6,773 nucleotides of DNA. Origin: Actinomycetes bacterium (GTDB taxonomy: Bacteria; Actinomycetota; Acidimicrobiia; Acidimicrobiales; Palsa-688). Position 1 is the stretch's first letter. The number at the start of each line of letters is the position of its first letter. Made by a program: the position numbers and the translations under genes. This document shows, in pieces, positions 1-5,910 of this stretch. The stretch covers positions 1 through 6,773 of the forward strand of contig JAKBBS010000173.1 of NCBI GenBank assembly GCA_021808425.1, read 5' to 3'. A model generated the notes under the pieces. The model saw nothing but the letters and a program-made list of their open reading frames with translations, made no database searches and was not told the DNA's origin.

Positions 1-84
1 GCAGGTTGGGAGGGACCGAGGCGACGGCCACGCGATCATGGGCCGGCGGGGGCATGCTGGCTGACGTGAGAAAGCCGTTGCCCG

Positions 85-576
85 ATGGTTGAGGTGCGCT
101 GTGTCGGATGCGGGGCGATGGTGCCCGGTGGCGAGGGCCCGAGCCACCCGTACATGCGGTCAGCCTCGGGCTGCTGGGAGCGGTACTGCTCGCTCGAGGA
201 GTGGAAGAGCCGTCTCACGGGTGAGGGATCGATCGGCATCGTCCAGGATCTGGTGGACAGCTTCGCGGTCCAGCACGCCACGAACACTGACCGTCGCAAC
301 GTCCAGTCGGTGGCTGTGCACTTGATGAGCCTGTGCTCGGGGCTGGAGCGCGGCGCCACGGGGCTCCAACGCCGTGCGCGGATTGGACTGTGGGTGGGGC
401 GCGACTACCCGGTGCTGGAGCCCCGTCCGGCGGGCTACGCGATCACGATTTCCGACGTCGCCGCTGCGCCGGCGGCGATTCGCCCCTCGACGATCGAGCG
501 ATTGGCGCAGACGTCGTGGTCGGCGTGGGCGGCGCATCACGACACGGTGCGCGGCTGGCTGGACGACCTTGGGTGA
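85..576 (+). CDS. DUF5946 family protein
   Basis: This 163-residue protein has the hallmarks of the DUF5946 family, which has no established function. Seen in the sequence: an N-terminal CVGCGA motif (C6, C9), then a GPSHPYM block (H21), a GCW block (C30), the segment DSFAVQH (residues 58-64), and RRNVQSVAVHLMSLC (residues 70-84), the most characteristic stretch of the family. The conserved Cys and His residues (C6, C9, H21, C30, H64, H79) could bind a metal, but that is inference. The length is about that of full family members, so the gene looks complete. The ATG at 85 is preceded by GAGAAAG about 12 bases upstream, a modest ribosome binding site. The gene stands alone on the plus strand, ahead of an insertion-sequence remnant, and the context gives no hint of its role. 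Confidence 0.85.
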   Translation: MVEVRCVGCGAMVPGGEGPSHPYMRSASGCWERYCSLEEWKSRLTGEGSIGIVQDLVDSFAVQHATNTDRRNVQSVAVHLMSLCSGLERGATGLQRRARIGLWVGRDYPVLEPRPAGYAITISDVAAAPAAIRPSTIERLAQTSWSAWAAHHDTVRGWLDDLG

Positions 577-657
577 GGCGTGGGCTCGAGGGAGGCGATG
601 GCGATCCGGGGAGCGTGCCCAGACGCGAGGTGGTGGTCAGTGGCCGCCGAGCTCGAT

Positions 658-792
658 CTAGCGTTTCGGGTCGAACTGGAGCTGAAGGCCGGTGATCATT
701 CCCGTGTCGAGCTCGAAGAACTCGGCGAAGCGGCAGGTGCCGCCCGAGCCAACGGACTGTTCCCGCCCGGCTTCGAACCGACCGAGGGCCTC
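658..792 (-). pseudogene. Possible C-terminal remnant of an NTF2/SnoaL-like protein
   Basis: The minus-strand frame closing at 658 ends with about 45 residues that read like the last strands of an NTF2/SnoaL-like fold: a GRFEAG strand, then CRFAEFFELDTGMITGLQL, ending QFDPKR. The pattern of a strand, 'FFEL-D-G-I' and a terminal 'FDP' is typical of this large family of small catalytic or binding domains. Upstream in the same frame (793-969) the translation is Arg/Gly-rich and shows no family character, so only a tail seems to be left. The assignment rests on pattern memory alone. The rest of 577-967 shows no convincing gene: a plus-strand reading from 580 into the transposase is low-complexity. 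The truncation fits a locus disrupted near the neighbouring insertion sequence. Confidence 0.35.
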
Positions 793-967
793 GACGCTCC
801 GCTCCCCGACGCCGCGGTCGCCCGGACGGGCCGACCGTCCGCGCAGCCCCGCCCGCTCAGCCTCGCAGAGTGGGCCCATCGCCTCCCATCTCCACGCCGT
901 GCACCAGCTCGTCTTGATACGGGCTGGGTATCCCGGAGGCTCCATACCTTGGAAGCGAGGATGGAGC

Positions 968-1300
968 ATGGCATCAGAGAAGCCAACCCAGAAGCGGTAC
1001 CCGCCGGAGCTGAAGGAGCGGGCCGTGCGGATGGTCGTCGACCTGCAGGGCCAGGACCCGAACGATCACGGGGTGGTCGGCCGGGTCGCCCGTCAGCTCG
1101 GTGTAGGAGTCGAGTCGCTGCGCACCTGGGTCAAGCAGGCTGAGGTCGACGGCGGGCGACGGACAGGAGTCACGACCGCCGAGCACGACGAGCTGATCGG
1201 GCTGCGCAAGGAGGTGAAGGAGCTGCTCCGCTCGAATGACATCTTGGTGGCCGCGGCGAGTTTCTTCGGGGCGGAGCTCGACCGCCGACGCAGCAGGTAG
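968..1300 (+). CDS. IS3-family transposase OrfA
   Basis: This 110-residue protein is the helix-turn-helix subunit of an IS3-type transposase, which binds the element's ends. Seen: a KRYPPELKERAVRMV start, typical of the family; an HTH at about residues 35-57 (VARQLGVGVESLRTWVKQAE); and a C-terminal coiled-coil-like stretch (LRKEVKELLRSNDILVAAASFFGAELD) matching the usual leucine-zipper dimerisation region. The ATG at 968 is chosen because family similarity begins there and GAGGATGGAG lies just upstream. The open frame continues farther upstream but with no family character. The length is normal and the gene looks intact. The orfB frame begins at the orfA stop (1297-1300), where IS3 elements normally make OrfAB by -1 frameshifting. 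No functional OrfB remains, so the product is at most a DNA-binding relic. Confidence 0.9.
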   Translation: MASEKPTQKRYPPELKERAVRMVVDLQGQDPNDHGVVGRVARQLGVGVESLRTWVKQAEVDGGRRTGVTTAEHDELIGLRKEVKELLRSNDILVAAASFFGAELDRRRSR

Positions 1301-1478
1301 TCGACTTCATCGACACCCACCGCGATCGGCGCTCCGGTGGGTGTCGATGGGGGGTCGAGCCGATCAACGAGGCGCTGCAGGTCGCCCCTCCACCTACTAC
1401 GACGCCAAGGCCCGCAAGCCGTCGGCGCGGGCGGCCCGTGACGGCGTGATCGCCCCGCTGCTCGTCGCGCTGTGGGTC
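1297..1478 (+). pseudogene. IS3-family transposase OrfB, 5' remnant with frameshift
   Basis: The frame overlapping the orfA stop reads VVDFIDTHRDR...GVEPINEALQVAP, the standard OrfB start. At about 1388 the reading must move to another frame to continue as STYYDAKARKPSARAARDG. The run GCCCCTCC has one C too few compared with a coding GCC CCC TCC, so a 1-base deletion is inferred. A second oddity is about seven extra residues (RRSGGCRW region) between HRDR and GVEP, where family members normally have a directly joined HRDRFGVEP. These extra bases are an inverted copy of the preceding sequence (1308-1349). The gene ends abruptly near 1478, before any catalytic Asp or Glu. It is clearly non-functional. 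Confidence 0.8.
1308..1349 (+). repeat. 15-bp perfect inverted repeat inside the orfB remnant
   Basis: CATCGACACCCACCG at 1308-1322 is repeated as its exact reverse complement at 1335-1349, with a 12-base loop between. The right arm coincides with residues that other IS3 OrfB proteins lack. The simplest reading is a template-switch event during replication that added an inverted copy. As RNA it would form a strong hairpin, but no T-run follows it, so it is not a typical terminator. Confidence 0.8.
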
Positions 1479-1497
1479 CACAGGGTCACAGGTCTGG

Positions 1498-1534
1498 CTG
1501 GCATTTTGTTAGGCACCTTGCTATAATTGTCAGG
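1498..1534 (+). promoter_or_regulatory. Promoter of the MarR-SDR operon (leaderless)
   Basis: A perfect -10 box TATAAT lies at 1522-1527, an AT-rich island in otherwise GC-rich DNA. The best -35 candidate is CTGGCA at 1498-1503 (4 of 6 matches to TTGACA) with an 18-base spacer. Six bases separate the -10 box from the GTG start at 1534, so transcription should begin on or next to the start codon, giving a leaderless mRNA, which is common in actinomycetes. The promoter lies about 20 bases after the last recognisable IS3 sequence. Confidence 0.7.
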
Positions 1535-1545
1535 TGCCTAACAAA
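1505..1545 (+). promoter_or_regulatory. MarR operator: 14-bp perfect inverted repeat across the promoter
   Basis: TTTGTTAGGCACCT (1505-1518) and AGGTGCCTAACAAA (1532-1545) are exact reverse complements, 13 bases apart, flanking the TATAAT box. Each arm also contains a near-palindrome, AGGCACCT or AGGTGCCT, centred at 1514.5 and 1535.5. The centres are therefore 21 bp (two helical turns) apart. This suggests two regulator dimers on the same DNA face. The downstream arm covers the transcription start and the GTG codon, so binding should block RNA polymerase. Autoregulation by the adjacent MarR protein is inference from position and symmetry. Confidence 0.75.
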
Positions 1546-1998
1546 CCTGTGGATCCCAAACACCAGTCAGCCGGCGCGTGGGCCAAGAAGTATCACTTCG
1601 CGTCCCGCGCCGTGATGGAGTCCGTGCTGCGCCCATTCGATCTCGGCCCTACGCAGTGGTACGTGCTTTATGAACTCGCGAACACCGGCCCGACCTCGCA
1701 ACGTGATCTGGTTCGCCTGCTGCGGATCGAGCGGGCGACTCTCTCCGGCGTTGTCGCCGTGCTGGCCCGCAAGGGGCTGGTCGAGCAGCGTCCCGACCAG
1801 CGTGATCACCGCCAGAAGGTTCTGACCCTTGCTCACGACGGCCGTGAACTATGGGAGCGACTTCCCGACCCGATCGAGCTCATCCTCCGTACCGCGTTCG
1901 ACGGCATCTCTGACGAAGACCTGGCCACCACCGTCCGGGTCCTTAGCACCGGCACGGCACGACTCAATGACCTCCTCTCGAAAGGAACATCCCAATGA
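1534..1998 (+). CDS. MarR-family winged-helix transcriptional regulator
   Basis: This 154-residue protein has the MarR layout: an N-terminal dimerisation helix (about residues 15-33), a helix near DLGPTQWYVLYEL (36-48), the winged HTH with SQRDLVRLLRIERATLSGVV (55-74) as the recognition region, a wing DQRDHRQKVLTL (88-99) containing the typical D-R-R pattern, and a C-terminal dimerisation helix (about 125-148). Such proteins bind palindromic sites as dimers and usually release DNA on binding small phenolic or oxidising ligands. The GTG start at 1534 is supported by the -10 box six bases upstream, and the next in-frame Met (residue 28) would remove the dimer helix. The gene overlaps the SDR gene by ATGA, indicating translational coupling. 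It probably represses its own operon through the inverted repeat at 1505-1545. The ligand cannot be deduced. Confidence 0.92.
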   Translation: MPNKPVDPKHQSAGAWAKKYHFASRAVMESVLRPFDLGPTQWYVLYELANTGPTSQRDLVRLLRIERATLSGVVAVLARKGLVEQRPDQRDHRQKVLTLAHDGRELWERLPDPIELILRTAFDGISDEDLATTVRVLSTGTARLNDLLSKGTSQ

Positions 1999-2810
1999 CC
2001 GTTCTCATTACCGGGGCCACCGGCCTCGTCGGCACCCGCCTCGTGAAGCGCCTCATCGACGCTGATGTCGACGTGCGGGCCCTCGTCCGGCCGGGCAAGA
2101 CCGTGCCCGATGGCGTCGTCATCGTCAAGGGTGACCTCCTCAACCCGCCGACCTTGCCCGCTGCCGTCACCGGCGTCGACGCCGTGATCCACCTCGCGGC
2201 GGTCCTCCGCACGCCAGACCCGCAGGACATCACTCGCGCGAACATCGACGGCACCGCCAACCTCATCACCGCTGTTTCGGAACACGCGCCAAACGCCCGC
2301 GTAATCATGGCCAGCACCGGCCTGGTCTACGCTGCAGACCTCCCACATCCCGCCCGTGAGGACGACCCGACGACCGCGCCGATGCCGTACCCGGCAAGCA
2401 AAGTCACCGCCGAGCAATCCCTTCGTGAGAGCGGGCTCACCTGGAGCATCCTGCGGTTCGCGTTCGTGTATGGCGACGGAGACGGGCACCTCCAATCAGC
2501 GCCCGAACTGCTCGGAAGCTGGAACTGGCACCCTGCCGCGACCCTCAGCCTCATCCACCACCGCGACATCGCCGTCGCCATCCTCCTCGCTCTCGACGGC
2601 GCAATGGACAGCAAAGTCGTCAACCTCACCGATGACGCCCCCGCGACGGTCGCCGAGATCGCACGGGTCGTCGGCGCCAACTACCCCGAGTCGAACAAGC
2701 CCCTAGAGAACCCATGGAACGGCCACCTCGACGGCACCCTCGCTCGCGAACTCGGATTCGCTCCGACGATCCGCAGCATGTACCAAGCAGCATCAGCAGG
2801 CGCGCTCTGA
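1995..2810 (+). CDS. NAD(P)-binding extended SDR / epimerase-dehydratase family protein
   Basis: This 271-residue protein has a Rossmann fold of the atypical/extended short-chain dehydrogenase class. Seen: the nucleotide-binding motif TGATGLVG (residues 6-13) on the first strand, GDLLNP (46-51), DAVIHLAA (62-69), the STG region (107-109) supplying a catalytic Ser/Thr, and the active-site YPASK (Y132, K136). The C-terminal part (about 150-271) contains the RFAFVYGDGD segment and HHRDIAVAI typical of epimerase-like members. The substrate cannot be read from sequence. The ATG overlaps the MarR stop (ATGA), and AAGGA lies 8 bases upstream, so it is translated from the same mRNA. A MarR partner suggests induction by a small molecule, possibly one this enzyme handles, but that is inference. 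The gene looks intact. No clear terminator hairpin follows. Confidence 0.92.
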   Translation: MTVLITGATGLVGTRLVKRLIDADVDVRALVRPGKTVPDGVVIVKGDLLNPPTLPAAVTGVDAVIHLAAVLRTPDPQDITRANIDGTANLITAVSEHAPNARVIMASTGLVYAADLPHPAREDDPTTAPMPYPASKVTAEQSLRESGLTWSILRFAFVYGDGDGHLQSAPELLGSWNWHPAATLSLIHHRDIAVAILLALDGAMDSKVVNLTDDAPATVAEIARVVGANYPESNKPLENPWNGHLDGTLARELGFAPTIRSMYQAASAGAL

Positions 2811-3099
2811 CCGATCAACTGCGGGGCTACGAGGACTAGTCGGGTGAAGGACCAGTTTTGCGCCAGTCAGTGTTTTCGCGCTCATCACGGATCTCACCGA
2901 CCGAGTACCGGCGTCGCCAGAGTCCGCTTCAGTGGGTGTCGAGGTTACGGAGGGTCAAGGCGACCAGCTCGGCGGGATCAGTGTGGACGCGCCAGGGCTC
3001 GAGAACTCTCTGCGCAGGTTCACCCTGTGCTTTGATTCTTCGCACCTTTCGGGCCGACTGCCCTGATCTGTCATACTGTTTCGTGGCATTCCCACGGGG

Positions 3100-3133
3100 T
3101 TGTCCACAGGGTTTATCGACCTGATTATCGACT
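3100..3133 (+). repeat. DnaA-box-like cluster
   Basis: TTGTCCACA at 3100-3108 is an exact actinobacterial-type DnaA box. It is followed on the same strand by TTATCGACC (3113-3121) and TTATCGACT (3125-3133), each matching 7 of 9 positions of TTATCCACA, at 12-13 base spacing. The regular spacing suggests DnaA binding or iteron-like use. No dnaA, dnaN or replication-initiator gene is nearby, so an origin is not claimed. Confidence 0.35.
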
Positions 3134-3144
3134 GTTGATCACCT

Positions 3145-3262
3145 TGCCCTACGCAGCCCCATGCACGAGATCCCGGTGTCACAGGAGCCGCACGCTGGGC
3201 TTTCGCGTGGATCGGCGCGGGCGGAAGGCGCGCATCATTCCGCGGTCTGCCCTACGCAGCCC
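3145..3262 (+). repeat. 15-bp direct repeat pair
   Basis: TGCCCTACGCAGCCC occurs exactly at 3145-3159 and again at 3248-3262, 103 bases apart, in the non-coding region. The flanking bases differ. The two copies could mark an old duplication or the ends of a lost insertion, but no insertion-sequence gene lies between them. Confidence 0.6.
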
Positions 3263-3397
3263 TACCGCAGCATGGGGCAATGCCGTACTCAATAGGATGG
3301 CCGAGAAGTTGCCGGCTCACGGCACAATCTCGGGCTCGTCGGGTCGCTCGTGTGGCGTGCTGGGCCCGAAGCTCCTCCGGCTACTGGGCGCGAAGCC

Positions 3398-3901
3398 TCA
3401 CCTGTCGTCCTCGTCGGTGAGCACCACGATCCCGCTCGGCGCGTTGAGGAGCACCATGGTGCGCCGGGCGGCGTCGTCGGCGTGGATCCGAGGCGGAACA
3501 GGAAGGTCGTCGGGGTGGACGAGTTCGATGTCGAGCGGCTTGAGCATCCGCTTTGGATAGCCGCCGACGTTTGCCGTGACGATGGCATCGGCCCGGCCGC
3601 CGAGAGCGGCGGCGACGACATGGCGGTCGTCAATGTCGGGGAGCGTCACGGAGTGCTCCAGGGTCTCCCATCCCTCGACGCTGGCGTCTTCGAAGGCGTC
3701 GTCCATGGCAGCGAACCGGGCTCGGACTCGCTCGGGTGGGATCTCGGGATGGATGTCAACGATGGCGTCGGTGGCCTCGGCGACGATCCGAGCGCTCCAC
3801 AGCGGCCGGTAGAGATCGCGTTCGGCGAGCCGTAGCAGCGTGTCGGCGAGTGCGATGGGCACGAGGAAGCACGCGTCGAGGACCACTGCATAGCGAGCCA
3901 C
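3398..3901 (-). CDS. PIN-domain ribonuclease toxin (VapC-like)
   Basis: This 167-residue protein belongs to the PIN fold, Mg2+-dependent RNases that act as toxins in type II toxin-antitoxin systems. Seen: first strand AVVLDACFLVP with D9; DTLLRLAE and LYRPLWSARIVAE, giving the second acidic residue E42; LPDIDDRHVVAAAL (residues 88-100) with D91 and D92; and ADAIVTANVGGYP (104-116), the final strand with N111. Together these supply the acidic metal site. The C-terminal 45 residues extend beyond the core. The start is a GTG at 3901: no other start codon fits better, but the ribosome binding site is weak. The gene lies 59 bases downstream of the HTH antitoxin gene on the same strand, the usual antitoxin-first order, so both probably share one mRNA. 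The target RNA is unknown. The gene appears intact. Confidence 0.88.
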   Translation of the reverse strand: MARYAVVLDACFLVPIALADTLLRLAERDLYRPLWSARIVAEATDAIVDIHPEIPPERVRARFAAMDDAFEDASVEGWETLEHSVTLPDIDDRHVVAAALGGRADAIVTANVGGYPKRMLKPLDIELVHPDDLPVPPRIHADDAARRTMVLLNAPSGIVVLTDEDDR

Positions 3902-3960
3902 CAGGTCACTCGTCGGTGGCCGGGCGGGCCCGACGCCGGCGAGCTGCCCGCAGCGCTCCG

Positions 3961-4470
3961 TCAGTAGTCGGCTCGTGTGCGGTCGTAGAGCCCGAGCTCG
4001 CCGGCTTCCTCGGTGAGCTGGTCCAGGACAGCTCGACGCTCCGTGCGGCGGCGGTGTTGGAAGTCGATGAGGTCTTGGAGACGGACTCGGCGGTGGCGGT
4101 TCGGCTTCTCGAAGGCGATGGCGCCGTCTTCGAGCAGCTTGACGAGGGTGGGGCGGCTGATCCCGAGGAAATCGGCTGCCTCCTGGGTAGTGAGGAGCAG
4201 GCCTTGGGGCGCGACAAGAGTGGCCTTCCCCTGACGCATGACGTCGACCACCTGGCGCAGGACGCGGTAGACCTCGGCCGGCAGCGGGATCTGCTCGCCG
4301 TCAGGGCCGAGAAGCAGGCCTGGCTCGGTGTGGCCCTCTAAGAAACGGGCGAGGTCGAGGAGCTGGTCGAGGTCCTCGGGAGGGAAGACGACGTCCTCGT
4401 CACGCCCGTGGTCGACGGTGGCGGTCGAAGGTTCGCCGGGAGCTCGGCTGGCCGGCTTCATATCCTCCAT
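3961..4470 (-). CDS. Excisionase-type HTH antitoxin of the PIN toxin
   Basis: This protein (169 residues from the ATG at 4470, 166 from 4461) carries an excisionase/MerR-like helix-turn-helix at about residues 92-137: LLTTQEAADFLGISRPTLVKLL, followed by a basic wing (NRHRRVR) and LQDLIDF. The preceding stretch IPLPAEVYRVLRQVVDVM (61-78) and the charged tail with GELGLYD (157-163) are typical of the antitoxins that sit ahead of PIN toxins of this kind. The N-terminal 30 residues are variable and probably disordered. Role by family knowledge: binds and neutralises the toxin and represses its own promoter. Start: a TATCAT -10 box overlaps the first ATG, and its 7-base distance to the ATG at 4461 favours a leaderless start there. 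The 4470 start has no ribosome binding site. The gene looks intact. Confidence 0.85.
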   Translation of the reverse strand: MEDMKPASRAPGEPSTATVDHGRDEDVVFPPEDLDQLLDLARFLEGHTEPGLLLGPDGEQIPLPAEVYRVLRQVVDVMRQGKATLVAPQGLLLTTQEAADFLGISRPTLVKLLEDGAIAFEKPNRHRRVRLQDLIDFQHRRRTERRAVLDQLTEEAGELGLYDRTRADY

Positions 4471-4497
4471 GATAGCAAAAATCGAAAAAACCGAAAG
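4469..4497 (-). promoter_or_regulatory. Promoter of the toxin-antitoxin operon
   Basis: An AT-rich island precedes the antitoxin. On the minus strand TATCAT (4474-4469) is a good -10 candidate, 7 bases before the ATG at 4461. No convincing -35 box is seen. Just upstream the element TTTCG(G/A)TTTTT occurs twice, starting at 4496 and 4487, and may serve as binding half-sites for the antitoxin. These repeats are visible in the sequence; their role is inference. Confidence 0.4.
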
Positions 4498-4527
4498 CTG
4501 CTACCGGGTGTCGCCCCAGTTGACGGA

Positions 4528-5117
4528 CTACGAGACCCGCTTGATGGGACTCGGGCCGGGGGGGGTGATCGCGTGGGCTCGCCCCCGTGGTCCGTGCGAT
4601 TCGGAGACGCTGGAGGGTGAGGTTGAAGACCCGCTTCATGACCATCAAGAGGGTGAGAACAAGGTGTGAGCCGAGCCCCAACCCGAGCGCGGCTGCGACT
4701 CGAAGGACCCAGCCGTGACTCGTGCTTGCGACCACGAAGGCAACAGAAGTAAGGATGCTGACCAGTGACGCGTACCCGGCGTTGGCTGCCAGCTCGGCCA
4801 GATACGTGGCGTGGTCCGAGGTGGCACGCCCTCGCTCGGGGGCGCTGTCGGCCCAAGTCGCCGCCCGATCGGCTCCCTGGAGCATGAGGCCGAACAGAAA
4901 GGCACTCAAGAGGGCTGAAACCGTCAGCAAGCCGACGCTGGCCACCGTGGCGAGGTCAACCGTTCTTCCACAGAAGCAGGGCAGCGATCACTACGGGAAC
5001 GCCATCGAGGAGGGCGTAGTCCTGCCATCGCCGCTGGCCGGTGGCGACGTTTATGTAGGTCCGGTGATGCGCCGAGATGATCGGGCGGGGATCAGGTTTG
5101 AGGTCACCCGTGGCCAT
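4528..5117 (-). pseudogene. Four-helix membrane protein, frameshifted
   Basis: Two frames make one protein. The first starts at the ATG at 5117 and reads MATGDLKPDPR...TGQRRWQDYALLDGVPVVIAALLLWKN, stopping at 4956. The second continues as VDLATVASVGLLTVSALLSA and onward. The bases AACGGTTGACCTC carry one G too many at 4960-4961; with one G the codons read N-V-D-L-A without a break. Membrane segments: YALLDGVPVVIAALLLW, VASVGLLTVSALLSAFLFGL, AGYASLVSILTSVAFVVAS and a long AALGLGLGSHLVLTLLMVM. A cytoplasmic-looking basic tail follows. At 4558-4565 a C8 tract (minus strand) lets the frame run on to 4400, into the antitoxin gene. With seven C it would end at 4528 after PSPIKRVS, leaving about 195 residues and clearing the antitoxin promoter. 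The function is unknown. It lies 15 bases after the previous gene. The frameshift could be real or a sequencing error. Confidence 0.7.
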
Positions 5118-5129
5118 GACGCGATCGTA
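5117..5129 (-). promoter_or_regulatory. Possible -10 box before the membrane-protein gene
   Basis: On the minus strand TACGAT (5129-5124) lies exactly six bases before the ATG at 5117, the same geometry as at the MarR promoter. No good -35 is visible. It sits in the 15-base gap after the previous stop, so it may be only an internal promoter or chance. Confidence 0.25.
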
Positions 5130-5132
5130 GGA

Positions 5133-5892
5133 TCAGCCAGTGACATCCGCGAGCACGGCTCGAAGCGCGGCGAAGAGACTGGCCTCGGTCGGGTCTCCAT
5201 CGCGAAGGTCGAGTCCGGACAGATCCTCCGTCAGCGGGTGGCCGCTCTCGGGGCGCTCGATGTTGAAGGTCCTCGCCGCCCCGTCCGCCAGTTCGACCTC
5301 TACCTTGGCCTGGTCGAAGTGGATACCGTTGAACTCAAGGATGGTGGTGATCGAGTCGTGATCGCCACCGAGGCGTTGCTGGATCAAGGCTGGCAACAGT
5401 CGGGCAGTGCTCATGATGTCCAGTTCGAGCCTGGCGTTTGCATTTCGGCGTACCCATTTGTTGAGAGCTTCAGTGGCCCGATCGGTGGGAGAATCCATAC
5501 GTACGAGTTTCAGCTTCTGCACCCGATCGTGTTCCACCGCTTCGCGAAAGGCTGCCGCCAGCTGACAGGGGAGCACTTCGATCATCAAGTCGCCGAAATC
5601 TCCGCGAAAGCGGTCCATCAGCCCGTCCATCAGCAGGCCCTTGGATCCGCGCCGATAATCGGAGTGGACGCATAGCCAGCCATCGGCGGCTTCGGCTTGA
5701 AGCCGGAAGAGCGCACCGTGGCGGACAAGCTGAGTGTCAGGGGGGGGTCTGGTGGTAACGCTCGGCTCCATCAGGTCCGATGATCTCGGCCGTGAGACCT
5801 CCTTGGCCGTGTCGGAGCGCCCCGACCATTCGTTTGTGGTCCAGTTCCAAGAGACTGAGCATCAGGTCGCACGCCACTTGAATCACGGTCAC
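5133..5892 (-). pseudogene. Unknown 252-residue protein, split by a C8 homopolymer
   Basis: An upstream frame from the GTG at 5892 reads VTVIQVACDLMLSLLELDHK through IIGPDGAERYHQTPP and stops at 5737. The next frame continues with DTQLVRHGALFRLQAEAADG and runs to 5133. The junction is a run of eight C (5740-5747, minus strand); with seven C the two join as ...QTPPDTQLV... with no break, giving about 252 residues. The second frame alone could start at the ATG at 5771, but its first 11 residues would then be read from the wrong frame. Seen: an alpha/beta pattern, a YRRGSKGLLMDGLMDRF stretch, TEALNKWVRR, and near the end FNGIHFDQAKVEVEL and RTFNIERPESGHPLTEDLSG. There are no membrane segments or signal peptide. 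I do not recognise the family. It is 18 bases after the previous stop, and GAAAGAGA lies ahead of the GTG. It may be a decayed, phase-variable or mis-sequenced gene. Confidence 0.65.
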
Positions 5893-5910
5893 GCCGTCCG
5901 TCTCTTTCGG

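Larger units (their letters stand above)
968..1478 (+). mobile_element. Truncated IS3-family insertion sequence
   Basis: The element is recognised from its two transposase frames: an intact orfA at 968-1300 and a short N-terminal piece of orfB to about 1478. Most of orfB, including the DDE catalytic core, is absent. After the orfB residues LLVALWV the translation stops resembling a transposase and runs straight into the promoter region of the MarR gene. I could not find the terminal inverted repeats or a target-site duplication. The left end must lie somewhere in 793-967, so the stated left limit is only the start of orfA. The element cannot transpose by itself. Confidence 0.8.
2811..3397. 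other. Gene-free region between convergent units
   Basis: This 587-base stretch lies between the ends of the plus-strand MarR-SDR unit and the minus-strand toxin gene. Several short open frames exist on both strands, but none has recognisable motifs or a good ribosome binding site. I see no tRNA-like fold, CRISPR array or clear terminator with a T-run. It does hold a DnaA-box-like cluster (3100-3133), a 15-base direct repeat (3145-3159 and 3248-3262), and a 9-base inverted pair GCCCCATGC / GCATGGGGC near those copies. It may be remnant DNA of lost genes. Confidence 0.6.

Noticed and set aside
580..1143. A plus-strand open frame running into the transposase
   Set aside because: It is low-complexity Ala/Arg/Gly/Pro-rich and overlaps the clearly genuine orfA in another frame.
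3100..3133. Chromosomal replication origin
   Set aside because: Only one exact DnaA box and two weak ones are present, without dnaA, dnaN, rpmH or parAB nearby.
2811..3397. tRNA gene, CRISPR array or riboswitch in the gene-free region
   Set aside because: No cloverleaf with a proper T-loop, no regularly spaced repeats with spacers, and no known riboswitch core could be found by eye.
3135..3835. Two plus-strand open frames (3135-3560 and 3350-3835)
   Set aside because: Both overlap the PIN toxin gene on the opposite strand, which carries the conserved acidic motifs; the plus frames have none.
4722..5675. A 317-codon plus-strand open frame
   Set aside because: It lies opposite two minus-strand reading frames with clear membrane segments and coherent alpha/beta sequence, crosses the boundary between those genes, and shows no recognisable motif itself. 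It is a shadow of GC-rich coding DNA.
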